Of a DNA stretch of 55,520 nucleotides, positions 46,760 to 55,520 are shown in pieces; the stretch's first letter is position 1; each line of letters starts with the position of its first letter. The notes beneath the pieces are model-generated. The model was not told the origin of the DNA and searched no databases. It saw nothing but the letters and a program-made list of their open reading frames with translations. This DNA is from Candidatus Iainarchaeum sp. (GTDB taxonomy: Archaea > Iainarchaeota > Iainarchaeia > Iainarchaeales > 1-14-0-10-31-34). The stretch covers positions 1 through 55,520 of the forward strand of contig JAFCDN010000006.1 in NCBI GenBank assembly GCA_017609625.1, in the 5' to 3' direction. The position numbers and the translations under genes are program-made.

Positions 46760-48409
46760 TTACATCATTGGCATTCCGCCCATGCCGCCCATTGCTTCTG
46801 GAGGCATTGGAGGAGCTCCGCCTTTGCTTGAACCTGCAATAATGTCGTCGATTCTTAGAATCATTTCAGTTACTTCTGAAGCTGAAGTGATTGCCTGTGT
46901 TTTAACTGACAAAGGCTCAATTACTTTTTCTGCATTTAAGTCTGTCAGTTCTGATTTGTAGACATCTACTCCAATGTATTTTCCTGAAGCACTTGAGTGT
47001 TTTGAACGCAGGCTTACTAAAGTGTCTATTGGATCCATTCCTGCAGTTTCAGCTAAAGTTCTTGGAATTATTTCCAGGGTTTCAGCAAAAGCATCTATTG
47101 CTAATTGTTCTCTTCCGCCAATGCTTTTAGCATATTCGCGGAGTTTAACTGCAACTTCTATTTCGCTGCTTCCTCCGCCTGCAACAACTTTTCCTACTTT
47201 AATTGCAGAAATAACTGCTCCAAAAGCGTCATTCAAAGCTCTTTCTGCTTCATCCATTATATGGTCTGAACCGCCTCTTACAAGAACTGTAACTGCTTTA
47301 GGGTTTTTGCATCCTTCAACAAAAATCATGTCTTCGTTTGAAACTTTTCTTGAGTTCACGTTTTCTGCGTTGCCTAAATCGCTTGAAGAAAGGTCTGAAA
47401 TTCTTGTAATGATTTTTGCTCCGGTTGATTTTGCTAAAAGACCCATGTCAGATTTTTTTACTCTTCTTACTGCAAGGATTCCGTGTTTTGCCAAAAAATG
47501 CTGTGCTAAATCATCAATTCCTTTCTGGCAGAAAACAACATTTGCTTCTGAAGCTTTTATTTTTTCAACCATGTCGTTAAGCATTTTTTCTTCCTGGTCA
47601 ATAAAAGACTGCAGCTGGTCTGGAGAAGTTATCTGGATTTTTGCATCAGTTTCTGTTTCTTTTATTTCTAAAGCTGAATCAATTAAAGCGATTTTTGCAT
47701 TCTTCATTTTTCTTGGCATTCCTTCGTTTACAATTTCTTTGTCTATTACTACTCCTTTAATTAATTCAGAATCTGTAAGACCTGCTCCGCCTTTTTTTTC
47801 TACTTTAATTTTGTCTCTGTCAACAGAAGTTTTTCCGTTGTCGTCTTCTGAAACAACTGAAACTGCTTCTACAACCAAATCTGCTAATTCAGTTGAAGCT
47901 TCAGCTGCTTTTCCTGTCATTGAAGTTACTGCAATGTCTTTCAAAATTCCTTCATCTTTTATGCTGACTGAATCAGCTAATTCATTATAGAATTCTTTTG
48001 ATTTTTTTGCAGCCATTCTATAGCCGTTAATTATAATTGAAGAATGAATGTCATCGTCAAGCATTTTCTCTGCTTTGTGCAGTAAGTTTCCTGCTAAAAC
48101 CACAACTGTAGTGGTTCCGTCTCCGACTTCATTATCCTGTGTTTTTGCAACTTCTACAAGCATTTTTCCAACCGGATGGTCTATGCTCATTTCGCCTAAA
48201 ATTGTTGCTCCGTCATTTGAAACAGTTACATCGCCTAAATCGTCTACAATCATTTTGTCCATTCCTTTTGGACCTAAAGTAGACTTGATTGCGTTTGCAA
48301 CTGCTTTTGCAATCAAAATATTAATTCTCTGTGCATCCCTTCCTCTGGTTCTTTTTGCCCCGTCAGAAAGAAATACAACCTGTTGGTTCATATTGTCTGT
48401 TTGTGCCAT
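46760..48409 (-). CDS. Thermosome (group II chaperonin) subunit
   Basis: [59 protein letters not shown]-terminus. Confidence 0.93.
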   Translation of the reverse strand: MAQTDNMNQQVVFLSDGAKRTRGRDAQRINILIAKAVANAIKSTLGPKGMDKMIVDDLGDVTVSNDGATILGEMSIDHPVGKMLVEVAKTQDNEVGDGTTTVVVLAGNLLHKAEKMLDDDIHSSIIINGYRMAAKKSKEFYNELADSVSIKDEGILKDIAVTSMTGKAAEASTELADLVVEAVSVVSEDDNGKTSVDRDKIKVEKKGGAGLTDSELIKGVVIDKEIVNEGMPRKMKNAKIALIDSALEIKETETDAKIQITSPDQLQSFIDQEEKMLNDMVEKIKASEANVVFCQKGIDDLAQHFLAKHGILAVRRVKKSDMGLLAKSTGAKIITRISDLSSSDLGNAENVNSRKVSNEDMIFVEGCKNPKAVTVLVRGGSDHIMDEAERALNDAFGAVISAIKVGKVVAGGGSSEIEVAVKLREYAKSIGGREQLAIDAFAETLEIIPRTLAETAGMDPIDTLVSLRSKHSSASGKYIGVDVYKSELTDLNAEKVIEPLSVKTQAITSASEVTEMILRIDDIIAGSSKGGAPPMPPEAMGGMGGMPMM

Positions 48410-48569
48410 AAATTACTCCTCCTAATATAATTGACATTAAAAATAGTACATAAAAATTGATGGATATAAATGTTTATAAATCTTTTTGATAGATATGAAA
48501 GATTATTTGTAAAGCTGTACTTGTTGCAGACTTTGAAAAAGCATACAAACCTTGACAGGTTAAATTCTA

Positions 48570-49193
48570 TCATATTCCTATCATAGGGTTAAACTCTTTT
48601 CCTGCCTCTAACGCTCCTTTATGACCAGAAATCATTGTTCTTACTCTACCATCTATTTCTTCCCTTAATGCATCTGTTAATAAAGCAATCTTTGTTTCTT
48701 TGGGGATATTTTTGGCTCTGCAGATTGCGTCAACAGAAAAAGATCTGACATAAATAGAACCATCATTTATAATTACTCTTTTTATAGTATCAATATCTTT
48801 AGCTCCTTCAATCTCAACCACGCCTTGGAAAGAGAGAAGTCTAATTGTCTCGTCTTTATCAGTTAAAGCAGATTTCTTTAAAGCCTTAACTCCAGCCCTG
48901 CCCCCATGACGTTTTAAACAGTTACATGCCTTCCATCTTGTGTGTTTTTCGGGATGATCAATCAGCACTTTACCCAAAGCCAATACTGCAACTCTCTTTT
49001 GAGTTGACGAAAAATGTCTAAACATTCCTGCCACTGTAGCATACAGTTCTGCAACTCCTTTGCGTCCCTCAAAAACTGCAACAAACTTTTTCACTAAACC
49101 AATTGTTGCTCTTGGTGCTCCAGCACCTCGATCAGTTTTAAGCCACCTAGGTTTTAAAACTCCAGACAATTTTTTTCCTCTAGCTCGACCCAT
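48570..49193 (-). CDS. HEAT-repeat-like protein
   Basis: Repeated helical pairs 'HTRWKACNCLKRHGGRAGVKALKKSALTDKDETIRLLSFQGVVEI'. Confidence 0.55.
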   Translation of the reverse strand: MGRARGKKLSGVLKPRWLKTDRGAGAPRATIGLVKKFVAVFEGRKGVAELYATVAGMFRHFSSTQKRVAVLALGKVLIDHPEKHTRWKACNCLKRHGGRAGVKALKKSALTDKDETIRLLSFQGVVEIEGAKDIDTIKRVIINDGSIYVRSFSVDAICRAKNIPKETKIALLTDALREEIDGRVRTMISGHKGALEAGKEFNPMIGI

Positions 49194-49272
49194 ACTAAAT
49201 AGTATAAAAATACAAATATTTAAAGGCTTTGCAAAAAGAAATCCTGCACTTCATTCCTTAACCTTCTTTTCA

Positions 49273-49542
49273 TTAGAATCTATAAACCTCATCGTGGTGC
49301 TTGAACATTTCAACTGTAACTGTTTTATCTTTTTCCTGAACTGAATAAACCAAAACAAAGCTTTTCATAATGTGGACTCTTCGTAGATTTTTCATTGACG
49401 CTCTTAAAGGCTTAAAGTAAGAGAGATTCTCAAGAATCTGCTTTAGTTTTCTTCTGATTGCTTTCTCCATCTCTTTATTTTTTTTAGCGTGCTTTTTTAT
49501 CTCTTGTTTAGCAGTTTCTTTATACTCCAAAGAATAAACCAT
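49273..49542 (-). CDS. RelE/ParE-family toxin
   Basis: MVYSLEYKETAKQEIKKHAKKNKEMEKAIRRKLKQILENL...LRRVHIMKSFVLVYSVQEKDKTVTVEMFKHHDEVYRF. Confidence 0.75.
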   Translation of the reverse strand: MVYSLEYKETAKQEIKKHAKKNKEMEKAIRRKLKQILENLSYFKPLRASMKNLRRVHIMKSFVLVYSVQEKDKTVTVEMFKHHDEVYRF

Positions 49543-49546
49543 AAAA

Positions 49547-49801
49547 TCACTTGAATAAGTCGTCAATGCTTTTTGCTTTAACAGATTTTTCTTTGCTTCT
49601 CTTAACAAGCTCTTTTACAAACTCTTTCTTTAAAGGCAGTTCATCCACTGGACTGTAATCAACTCCAACCAAATGGTATTCTTTATCCAGTTCAAGTAAA
49701 CCCAACCTGATAGCTTCAGCTCTTGTTTTTACAAGGCCTTTATCAATTGCTTTCTCAATTATTTCTTCTAGATGGCCTTTAAACTCTAAACTCAAATTCA
49801 T
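49547..49801 (-). CDS. Ribbon-helix-helix antitoxin
   Basis: KGHLEEIIEKAIDKGLVKTRAEAIRLGLLEL; immediately upstream of the toxin. Confidence 0.75.
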   Translation of the reverse strand: MNLSLEFKGHLEEIIEKAIDKGLVKTRAEAIRLGLLELDKEYHLVGVDYSPVDELPLKKEFVKELVKRSKEKSVKAKSIDDLFK

Positions 49802-49876
49802 GGTAAATCACCATTAAAATAATGGCATAAATATTATTTAAATGTTGTGGTTTTTAGGAAAAAAAGAAAAAAACAG

Positions 49877-49954
49877 AAGTGGAATTTTATTCCACTTGTT
49901 CGAATTTTGCCTGAAACAAGCAAACTCCTAAAAAAACTTTCATACAAGTTTTTT
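49877..49954. repeat. Hairpins in mtnA leader
   Basis: AAGTGGAAT-TTT-ATTCCACTT (49877-49897) and AAAAAACTT-TCATAC-AAGTTTTTT (49931-49954), 10 nt before the mtnA ATG. Confidence 0.75.
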
Positions 49955-49964
49955 CTGAGCAAAA

Positions 49965-51059
49965 ATGAAAGTAAAAGGAAAACATTTCAGAACCATCTGG
50001 CTGAAAAAAGGAGAAGAAGAGACAGTGCAGATTATTGACCAGAGAAATCTTCCGCACGAGTTTGTAATAGAAGATTTGAAGAACGTGAAAGAAACTGCTA
50101 AAGCAATAAAAGAAATGCATGTGCGCGGAGCTCCGTTGATTGGAGCAACTGTAGGGTTTGGAATATACCTTGCAAGTTTGAGTGCTGAATCAAATAAAGA
50201 GATAGAAGAAGCTGGAGAAAAATTAATTTCCACAAGACCCACTGCAATTGATTTGGGATGGGCAGTAAAAAAACAACTGGAAGAAATCAAAAAAGGAAAT
50301 TCCCTGGAAGAAAAAAGAGAATTGCTGAAAAAAAATGCGCAAAAAATTGCAGATGAATCTGCAGAGCAATGCAGAAAAATAGGAGAGAACGGAGCAGAGA
50401 TAATCAAAAAAATCTCTGAAGAAAAGAATCGAAAAACTGTGAATATTTTAACGCACTGCAATGCAGGCTGGCTGGCTTGCGTTGATTTTGGAACAGCAAC
50501 TGCTCCAATCTATAAAGCATTTGATGATGGAATTGATTTGCATGTCTGGGTTGATGAAACAAGGCCAAGGAACCAGGGGGCAAGATTGACTGCATGGGAA
50601 TTATTAGAACATGGAGTAAAGCATTCAGTTATTGCAGATAATGCTGGCGGGCATTTAATGCAAAAAGGTTTGGTTGATTTGTGTTTAGTAGGAACAGACA
50701 GGACAACTTTTACCGGAGATGTGGCAAACAAAATCGGAACTTATCTAAAAGCTCTTGCAGCAAAAGATAATGAAATTCCTTTTTATGTTGCACTTCCTTC
50801 AAGCACTTTTGACTGGAATTTAAGAGACGGAAAAGAAATTCCAATAGAGGAGAGGGGTGCAGAAGAAGTTAAATTTATTCAAGGACTGCTTAAAGGAAAA
50901 GTGAAAAAAGTTCTGCTTACGCCGGAGAAAAGCATTGCAGTAAATTATGCTTTTGATGTAACTCCTGCAAGACTTGTAACAGGGCTGATTACTGAAAGAG
51001 GAATCTGCAAAGCAGAAGAAAAAAGTGTTTTAAAATTGTTTCCTGAATTCAAAAAATAA
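49965..51059 (+). CDS. mtnA: S-methyl-5-thioribose-1-phosphate isomerase (aIF2B-like superfamily)
   Basis: VRGAPLIGATVGFG; STRPTAIDLGWAV; THCNAGWLACVDFGTA (catalytic Cys); VDETRPRNQGARLTAWEL; VGTDRTTFTGDVANKIGTY; PFYVALPSSTFDW; IPIEERGAEEV. Confidence 0.88.
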   Translation: MKVKGKHFRTIWLKKGEEETVQIIDQRNLPHEFVIEDLKNVKETAKAIKEMHVRGAPLIGATVGFGIYLASLSAESNKEIEEAGEKLISTRPTAIDLGWAVKKQLEEIKKGNSLEEKRELLKKNAQKIADESAEQCRKIGENGAEIIKKISEEKNRKTVNILTHCNAGWLACVDFGTATAPIYKAFDDGIDLHVWVDETRPRNQGARLTAWELLEHGVKHSVIADNAGGHLMQKGLVDLCLVGTDRTTFTGDVANKIGTYLKALAAKDNEIPFYVALPSSTFDWNLRDGKEIPIEERGAEEVKFIQGLLKGKVKKVLLTPEKSIAVNYAFDVTPARLVTGLITERGICKAEEKSVLKLFPEFKK

Positions 51060-51103
51060 AGAGTTTTGATTGTTTTTAATACATTTTCTTTCAAAAATAA
51101 TTC

Positions 51104-52270
51104 ATGGATTTAAGAAAAGAGTCAGTTGAACTGCACAAAAAACTAAAAGGAAAACTTAATATAGAAAGCAAAGTGAAAATTGATTCTCAAAAAATTCTTT
51201 CTCTGGCTTATACTCCTGGCGTGGCAGAGCCCTGCAAAGAAATTGCTTCTAAACCAGAAAAACTGTTTGATTATACAATAAAAGCAGATACAATTGCAGT
51301 AATAACCGACGGAAGCGCAGTATTAGGAATAGAAAACATCGGCGCAGAAGCTTCTCTGCCAGTAATGGAAGGCAAATGCATTTTATTCAAAGAGTTTTCC
51401 GGCTTAAATGCTTTTCCGATTGCAATCAAAACACAAAAAACAGAAGAAATTGTTTCTGTGGTGAAAAATATTGCGCCGGTTTTTGGGGGAATAAATTTAG
51501 AGGATATTTCTTCTCCAAGATGCTTTGAAATAGAAAAACAATTACAGAATTTAGGAATTCCAGTGATGCACGACGACCAGCACGGAGCAGGCATAGTTGT
51601 TTTAGCAGGACTGGAAAATGCACTGAAAATTGTAGGAAAAGAATTAACTGAAATTAAGATTGTAGTTAATGGAGTCGGAGCAGCAGGAACAGGAATAATA
51701 AAAATGATTTTAACAAAAGGAAAACCAAAAGAAATGCTTTTAGTAGACAAAAAAGGAATTTTGTTTGAAGGAAAAGAAAATATGCTGGAACATCATCAGG
51801 AGCTGGCAAAAATTACAAACAAAAACAAAGTGCAGGGTGATTTGAAAGACGCATTAAAAGATGCAGATGTTTTTATCGGAGTTTCAGTTGAAGGAATTGT
51901 AAGCAAAGAAATGGTTTCTTCAATGAAAAAAAAAGCAGTGATTTTTGCTTTAGCAAACCCTAATCCAGAGATTTCACCAGAAGATGCTTTTAAAGCAGGA
52001 GCAGAATTAGTTGCAACAGGAAGAAGCGATTATCCAAACCAAGTGAATAATTTGCTGGCTTTTCCCGGAGTGTTTAAAGGCGCATTACAAGCAAACGCTG
52101 TTGTAATAAATGAAGAAATGAAACTTGCTGCAGCAAAAGCTCTGGCAGAATACATTAAAAAGCCGACAAAAGAAAAGTTTATTCCAAATCCATTGGATAA
52201 AAAAGTTTCTGAAAAAGTTGCACACGCAGTGAAAAAAGCTGCAATAGAATCCGGAGTTGCAAGAAAATGA
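51104..52270 (+). CDS. NAD(P)-dependent malic enzyme
   Basis: LAYTPGVAEPCKEI; VITDGSAVLGIENIGAEASLPVMEGK; PVMHDDQHGAGIVVLAGLENAL; VNGVGAAGTGI. Confidence 0.92.
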   Translation: MDLRKESVELHKKLKGKLNIESKVKIDSQKILSLAYTPGVAEPCKEIASKPEKLFDYTIKADTIAVITDGSAVLGIENIGAEASLPVMEGKCILFKEFSGLNAFPIAIKTQKTEEIVSVVKNIAPVFGGINLEDISSPRCFEIEKQLQNLGIPVMHDDQHGAGIVVLAGLENALKIVGKELTEIKIVVNGVGAAGTGIIKMILTKGKPKEMLLVDKKGILFEGKENMLEHHQELAKITNKNKVQGDLKDALKDADVFIGVSVEGIVSKEMVSSMKKKAVIFALANPNPEISPEDAFKAGAELVATGRSDYPNQVNNLLAFPGVFKGALQANAVVINEEMKLAAAKALAEYIKKPTKEKFIPNPLDKKVSEKVAHAVKKAAIESGVARK

Positions 52271-53130
52271 AAACAGATTTGACTCACGCAATAGTTGAAT
52301 TATATAAAATAACTTCAACCACTCTTCCAGAAGAAGTAAAAGAAAAAATAAATAAAGCAAAAGAAAAAGCAGATGGACTGGAAAAAAAAGCTTTGGATTC
52401 AGTTGTTGAAAACATTGAGATTGCGGAGAAAAAAAGCGTTCCATTATGCCAAGATACTGGTTTGCCTGTATTTTTTGTTTTTTATCCAAAAACAGTTTCA
52501 CAAAAAGAAATAGAAAAATCAATATTACAAGCCACAGAGCAGGCAACAGAAAAAAATATTTTAAGAGCAAATGCAGTTGATTCTTTTACCCAAAAAAATT
52601 TAGGGAATGGAGTAGGAGAAAAGATTCCAACAATTTATTTTGAAGAATGGGAAAAAGATTTTATTAAAATAAATCTGCTTTTAAAAGGCGGAGGAAGCGA
52701 AAATATCGGAAAAACTTATTCCCTTCCAAATCCTGAACTCAAAGCCGGAAGAGATTTAAATGGAATAAGAAAATGCGTTTTAGATGCAGCAATAAAAGCA
52801 CAGGGTTTAGGCTGTCCGCCAAATATTGTTTCTGTTGTAGTTGGCGGTTCAAAAGATGCTGTAGCAGTTGAAGCAAAAAAATTATTTTTTGAAATGCACA
52901 AAAAAAATGAAAAAAAAGAAACAGCAGAATTTGAGGAAAAATTACTTAAAGAAATTAATTCTCTTGGAATTGGCGCAATGGGCTTAGGTGGAAAAACAAC
53001 TGCCTTGGATTTGAAAACAAAATTTCTGGCAAGACATCCTGCAACATTTTTTGTTGAAATTGCTTTTTGCTGCTGGGCAGAAAGAAAACATTCTCTTGAA
53101 TGGAAAAGCGGAGAGGCAAAATATGAGTGA
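52267..53130 (+). CDS. Class I fumarate hydratase (or tartrate dehydratase-like), alpha subunit
   Basis: VPLCQDTGLPVFFV; LLKGGGSENIGKTYSL; GLGCPPNIVSVVVGG. Confidence 0.88.
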   Translation: MKTDLTHAIVELYKITSTTLPEEVKEKINKAKEKADGLEKKALDSVVENIEIAEKKSVPLCQDTGLPVFFVFYPKTVSQKEIEKSILQATEQATEKNILRANAVDSFTQKNLGNGVGEKIPTIYFEEWEKDFIKINLLLKGGGSENIGKTYSLPNPELKAGRDLNGIRKCVLDAAIKAQGLGCPPNIVSVVVGGSKDAVAVEAKKLFFEMHKKNEKKETAEFEEKLLKEINSLGIGAMGLGGKTTALDLKTKFLARHPATFFVEIAFCCWAERKHSLEWKSGEAKYE

Positions 53131-53704
53131 AGTAATTAAACTGCGGACTCCGCTGAAAGAAAAAGAAATAAAAGAATTAAATATCGGGGATTTTGTTGAA
53201 TTAAGCGGAACGCTTTTTTTTGCAAGAGACAGAATACATAAACTTTTAGCAGAAAAAGTGAACCCAAAATTTCAAGAGAAAAGGAAATGCAAAGCGGTTT
53301 ACCACTGCGGGCCAATAGCAAAAAAAGAAAATAAAAAATACAAGATTATTTCCGCAGGACCGACAACCAGCAAGAGAATGGAAGAATTTCAGGAAAAAAT
53401 TCTGAAAGAATATAAAGTAAAAGCAGTTATAGGAAAAGGAGGAATGGGAAAAAACACTCTAAAAGCTTTGGAAAAGTGCGGCGCGGTTTATCTGCTTGCT
53501 GTAGGCGGAACTTCTGCCTTGCTTGCAGAAAAAGTTGTTGAAGTGAAAAATGTTTTTTTTGAAAAAGAGTTTGGCCTGCCAGAGGCTTTATGGGAAGTTG
53601 AAGTAAAAGATTTTCCTTTAATTGTTTCAATGGATTCAAAAGGAAAAAGCCTGCATGAAAAGGTTTTAGAGCAATCGCTGAAAAAACTCAGAGGGATTGA
53701 ATGA
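53123..53704 (+). CDS. Class I fumarate hydratase beta subunit
   Basis: IGDFVELSGTLFFARDRIHKLL; HCGPIAKK; SAGPTTSKRME; VIGKGGMG. Start MSEVIK at 53123. Confidence 0.87.
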   Translation: MSEVIKLRTPLKEKEIKELNIGDFVELSGTLFFARDRIHKLLAEKVNPKFQEKRKCKAVYHCGPIAKKENKKYKIISAGPTTSKRMEEFQEKILKEYKVKAVIGKGGMGKNTLKALEKCGAVYLLAVGGTSALLAEKVVEVKNVFFEKEFGLPEALWEVEVKDFPLIVSMDSKGKSLHEKVLEQSLKKLRGIE

Positions 53705-55014
53705 TTGATGAAAATTATCAGGCAAAATTAGAGGAACTGGATTTGGAAAAATATACTATAACAGAGTATTTGTTTGAATCAACAATTAATCCGGAAAAAG
53801 CTGTTTCAGATTTATGCCAAGAGCAGGCTACAGCACAGCACAGAAGGAGTTTTGTAAAAGAAGATACAAGGCCAAAATATGGGGCAAAAGTTGTCAGCTT
53901 GGATGTACTGGAAAAAGATGCTGACCCAAAATTTGTGTTTGAATTCACCCCAAAAAAAAAAGTTTCTGTTTGCAAAGCAAAAATTGCACAGCCTTGGGTT
54001 AATTTTGGAGCAAAAATTCCAAATATGATAAGCGCATTAGTTGGGGAAGGAATCTTTTATGTTGACGGAATTAACAGCATCAGTGTAGAGAATATTGAAT
54101 TCCCAAAAAGCTTTTTGAAACATTTTAAAGGCCCGCAGTTTGGAGTGGAAGGAATAAGAAAAAAACTGCAAGTAAAAGAAAGGCCTTTAATTTGCAGTGT
54201 AGTAAAGCCAAATATTGGATTGACTCCAGAACAGTTTGCAGAACAAGCATTTAAAGGATTAACAGGCGGGCTTGACATGGTGAAAGATGATGAAATGATT
54301 GCAGACACAGAATACAGTCCACTAAAAAAAAGACTGGAATTGGTAATGGAAAAACTCTATAAAGCACAAGACAAAACAGGAGAAAAAAAAGCTTTCCTTT
54401 CAAACATTACAACAGAAGTAAGCCAATTAGAAGAACTATATGATGCAGTTGCAGAATACAAAGGAGACGCTTTTGCATTGCTTTCTACAATGCCTGTAGG
54501 ATTAAGCGCCTGCAGATGGATTTTAGATAAAGGAAAGTTTCCGGTTGTAGCGCATTTTCCTTTTATTGCTCCATTTACAAGGCATCCTTATTTTGGAATG
54601 AGTTACAAATTAATTACAAAAATGCAGAGAATGGTTGGATATGATGCAATAATAATGCCTGCATTTGGTTCAAGAATGTTTACTTCCCACAATGAATTAA
54701 GAAAAAATATTGATTCATGTTTTGAAGAAAATAGTTTAAAGAAAACTTTGCCTGCTCCAGGAGGAGGCATAAAACCAGAATTTATTCCACAAATGTACAA
54801 AGAATGCAAAACAAAAGACTTTTTGATTATCACCGGAAGAGGTGTTTACAAGCATCCAATGGGCCCAGAAGCCGGGGCAAAAAGTTTCAGGCAGGCAATT
54901 GATGCAATAGAAAAAGGAAAAACACTGGAAGAATATGCAGAAACACATAAAGAGTTAAAAAAAGCACTTGAATGGTTTAAAGAACACCAGACTCATACTG
55001 CGCCTGTTCCATGA
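53701..55014 (+). CDS. RuBisCO-like protein (form IV, probably photo-type clade); unlikely to be a carboxylase
   Basis: RuBisCO fold signatures VVKPNIGLTPEQFAEQAF, GGLDMVKDDEMIAD (K201/D203/E204 equivalents), GRGVYKHPMGPEAGAKSFRQA. Loop 6 is MPAFGSRMFTSHNE with no K334 equivalent; HFPFIA in place of HRAMHA; EQATAQH in place of E..TGTW. Confidence 0.85.
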   Translation: MIDENYQAKLEELDLEKYTITEYLFESTINPEKAVSDLCQEQATAQHRRSFVKEDTRPKYGAKVVSLDVLEKDADPKFVFEFTPKKKVSVCKAKIAQPWVNFGAKIPNMISALVGEGIFYVDGINSISVENIEFPKSFLKHFKGPQFGVEGIRKKLQVKERPLICSVVKPNIGLTPEQFAEQAFKGLTGGLDMVKDDEMIADTEYSPLKKRLELVMEKLYKAQDKTGEKKAFLSNITTEVSQLEELYDAVAEYKGDAFALLSTMPVGLSACRWILDKGKFPVVAHFPFIAPFTRHPYFGMSYKLITKMQRMVGYDAIIMPAFGSRMFTSHNELRKNIDSCFEENSLKKTLPAPGGGIKPEFIPQMYKECKTKDFLIITGRGVYKHPMGPEAGAKSFRQAIDAIEKGKTLEEYAETHKELKKALEWFKEHQTHTAPVP

Positions 55015-55082
55015 AAAACTAAAGAGAAAGATTTGAATGAAGCCGGAAAAATAATGATCAAATACTTTAATGAACTGGTTAA

Positions 55083-55520
55083 ATGAATTTTCCAAAAAAT
55101 TTATCTGAATTTTTAAAAAAAGAAAAACTAAAGCTTGAGAAAAAGATAGCCAAAGGTCATTCAAGCGAAGTTTTTTTAGTGAAAAAAGCAGGGAAAAATT
55201 TTGCCTTGAAGATTGAAAAAGTTAAATCCACTAGAAAGGATATGGCTGAAAGAGAAGCTGAAAACCTGAAAAAAGCAAATTCTGTTGGAGTTGGTCCGAC
55301 ATTGTATGCTTATGACTTGGAGAGAAGGATTATTTTAATGGAATATATTAAAGGAAAAACTTTTTCCGCATGGCTTTTTGGATTAAAAAAAAATAAGTCA
55401 AATAAAAAAAAGCTGGAAAAGTTTACTAAAGAACTTTTACTGCAGGCAGAAAAAATGGATGAAATCAGATTAGACCATGGCCAGCTTGCAGGGCGCGGAG
55501 TGAACATTCTTGTAAGAAAA
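55083..55520 (+). CDS. Predicted Ser/Thr protein kinase (COG2112/RIO-Bud32-like), truncated by window end
   Basis: KIAKGHSSEVFLVKKAGKNFALKIEK...MAEREAENLKKANSVGVGPTLYAYD...ILMEYIKGKTFS; open to window end. Confidence 0.7.
   Translation, partial: MNFPKNLSEFLKKEKLKLEKKIAKGHSSEVFLVKKAGKNFALKIEKVKSTRKDMAEREAENLKKANSVGVGPTLYAYDLERRIILMEYIKGKTFSAWLFGLKKNKSNKKKLEKFTKELLLQAEKMDEIRLDHGQLAGRGVNILVRK

Noticed and set aside
46974-47990. 338-aa plus-strand ORF
   Set aside because: Antisense to the clearly coding thermosome gene.
49965-51059. Ribose-1,5-bisphosphate isomerase (AMP-RuBisCO pathway)
   Set aside because: Full MtnA signatures (THCNAG, ETRPxxQGARLTAWEL, VGTDRxxxxGDVANKIGTY, PSSTxD, IEER) favour methylthioribose-1-P isomerase. 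The families are related, so an assay would be decisive.
53701-55014. Calling this ORF a true RuBisCO (form III carboxylase)
   Set aside because: Loop-6 Lys, the HRA Arg and other carboxylase residues are replaced; the motifs match RuBisCO-like proteins better.

Overview
The window is a gene-dense, AT-rich archaeal segment. Evidence for Archaea: a group II thermosome, a TrmB-type regulator, archaeal-style surface proteins, an RPA-like OB-fold protein, and a tRNA with no encoded CCA. A DPANN-type lineage is my inference and is not proven. Recognisable content includes GdhA, SufS, a bacterial-type MetK, IleRS with an adjacent tRNA-Ile(UAU), a DegT aminotransferase, a TraB-family protein, a RHH/RelE toxin-antitoxin pair, a KaiC-like ATPase with paralogous Ig-like membrane proteins, a metzincin protease, and a 1.3k-aa secreted protein with a lytic-transglycosylase-like domain. 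At the right end is a compact operon: mtnA, malic enzyme, class I fumarase alpha and beta, then a RuBisCO-like protein. Two signals stand out. (1) A family of short hairpins, mostly 8-12 bp stems with 3-nt loops. The core is CTTTT-NNN-AAAAG, often followed by A[A/G/T]CAAAA, and a second GCAnnAC/GTnnTGC module accompanies it. The hairpins form composite arrays downstream of stop codons with compensatory stem changes between copies. They also occur in frame inside lysine-rich regions of several proteins, reminiscent of Rickettsia palindromic elements. (2) The RuBisCO homologue looks like a form IV RuBisCO-like protein (loop-6 Lys and other carboxylase residues replaced). It is translationally coupled to fumarase and sits in one gene cluster with MtnA. 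All calls were made by eye from the sequence; no database search was run.
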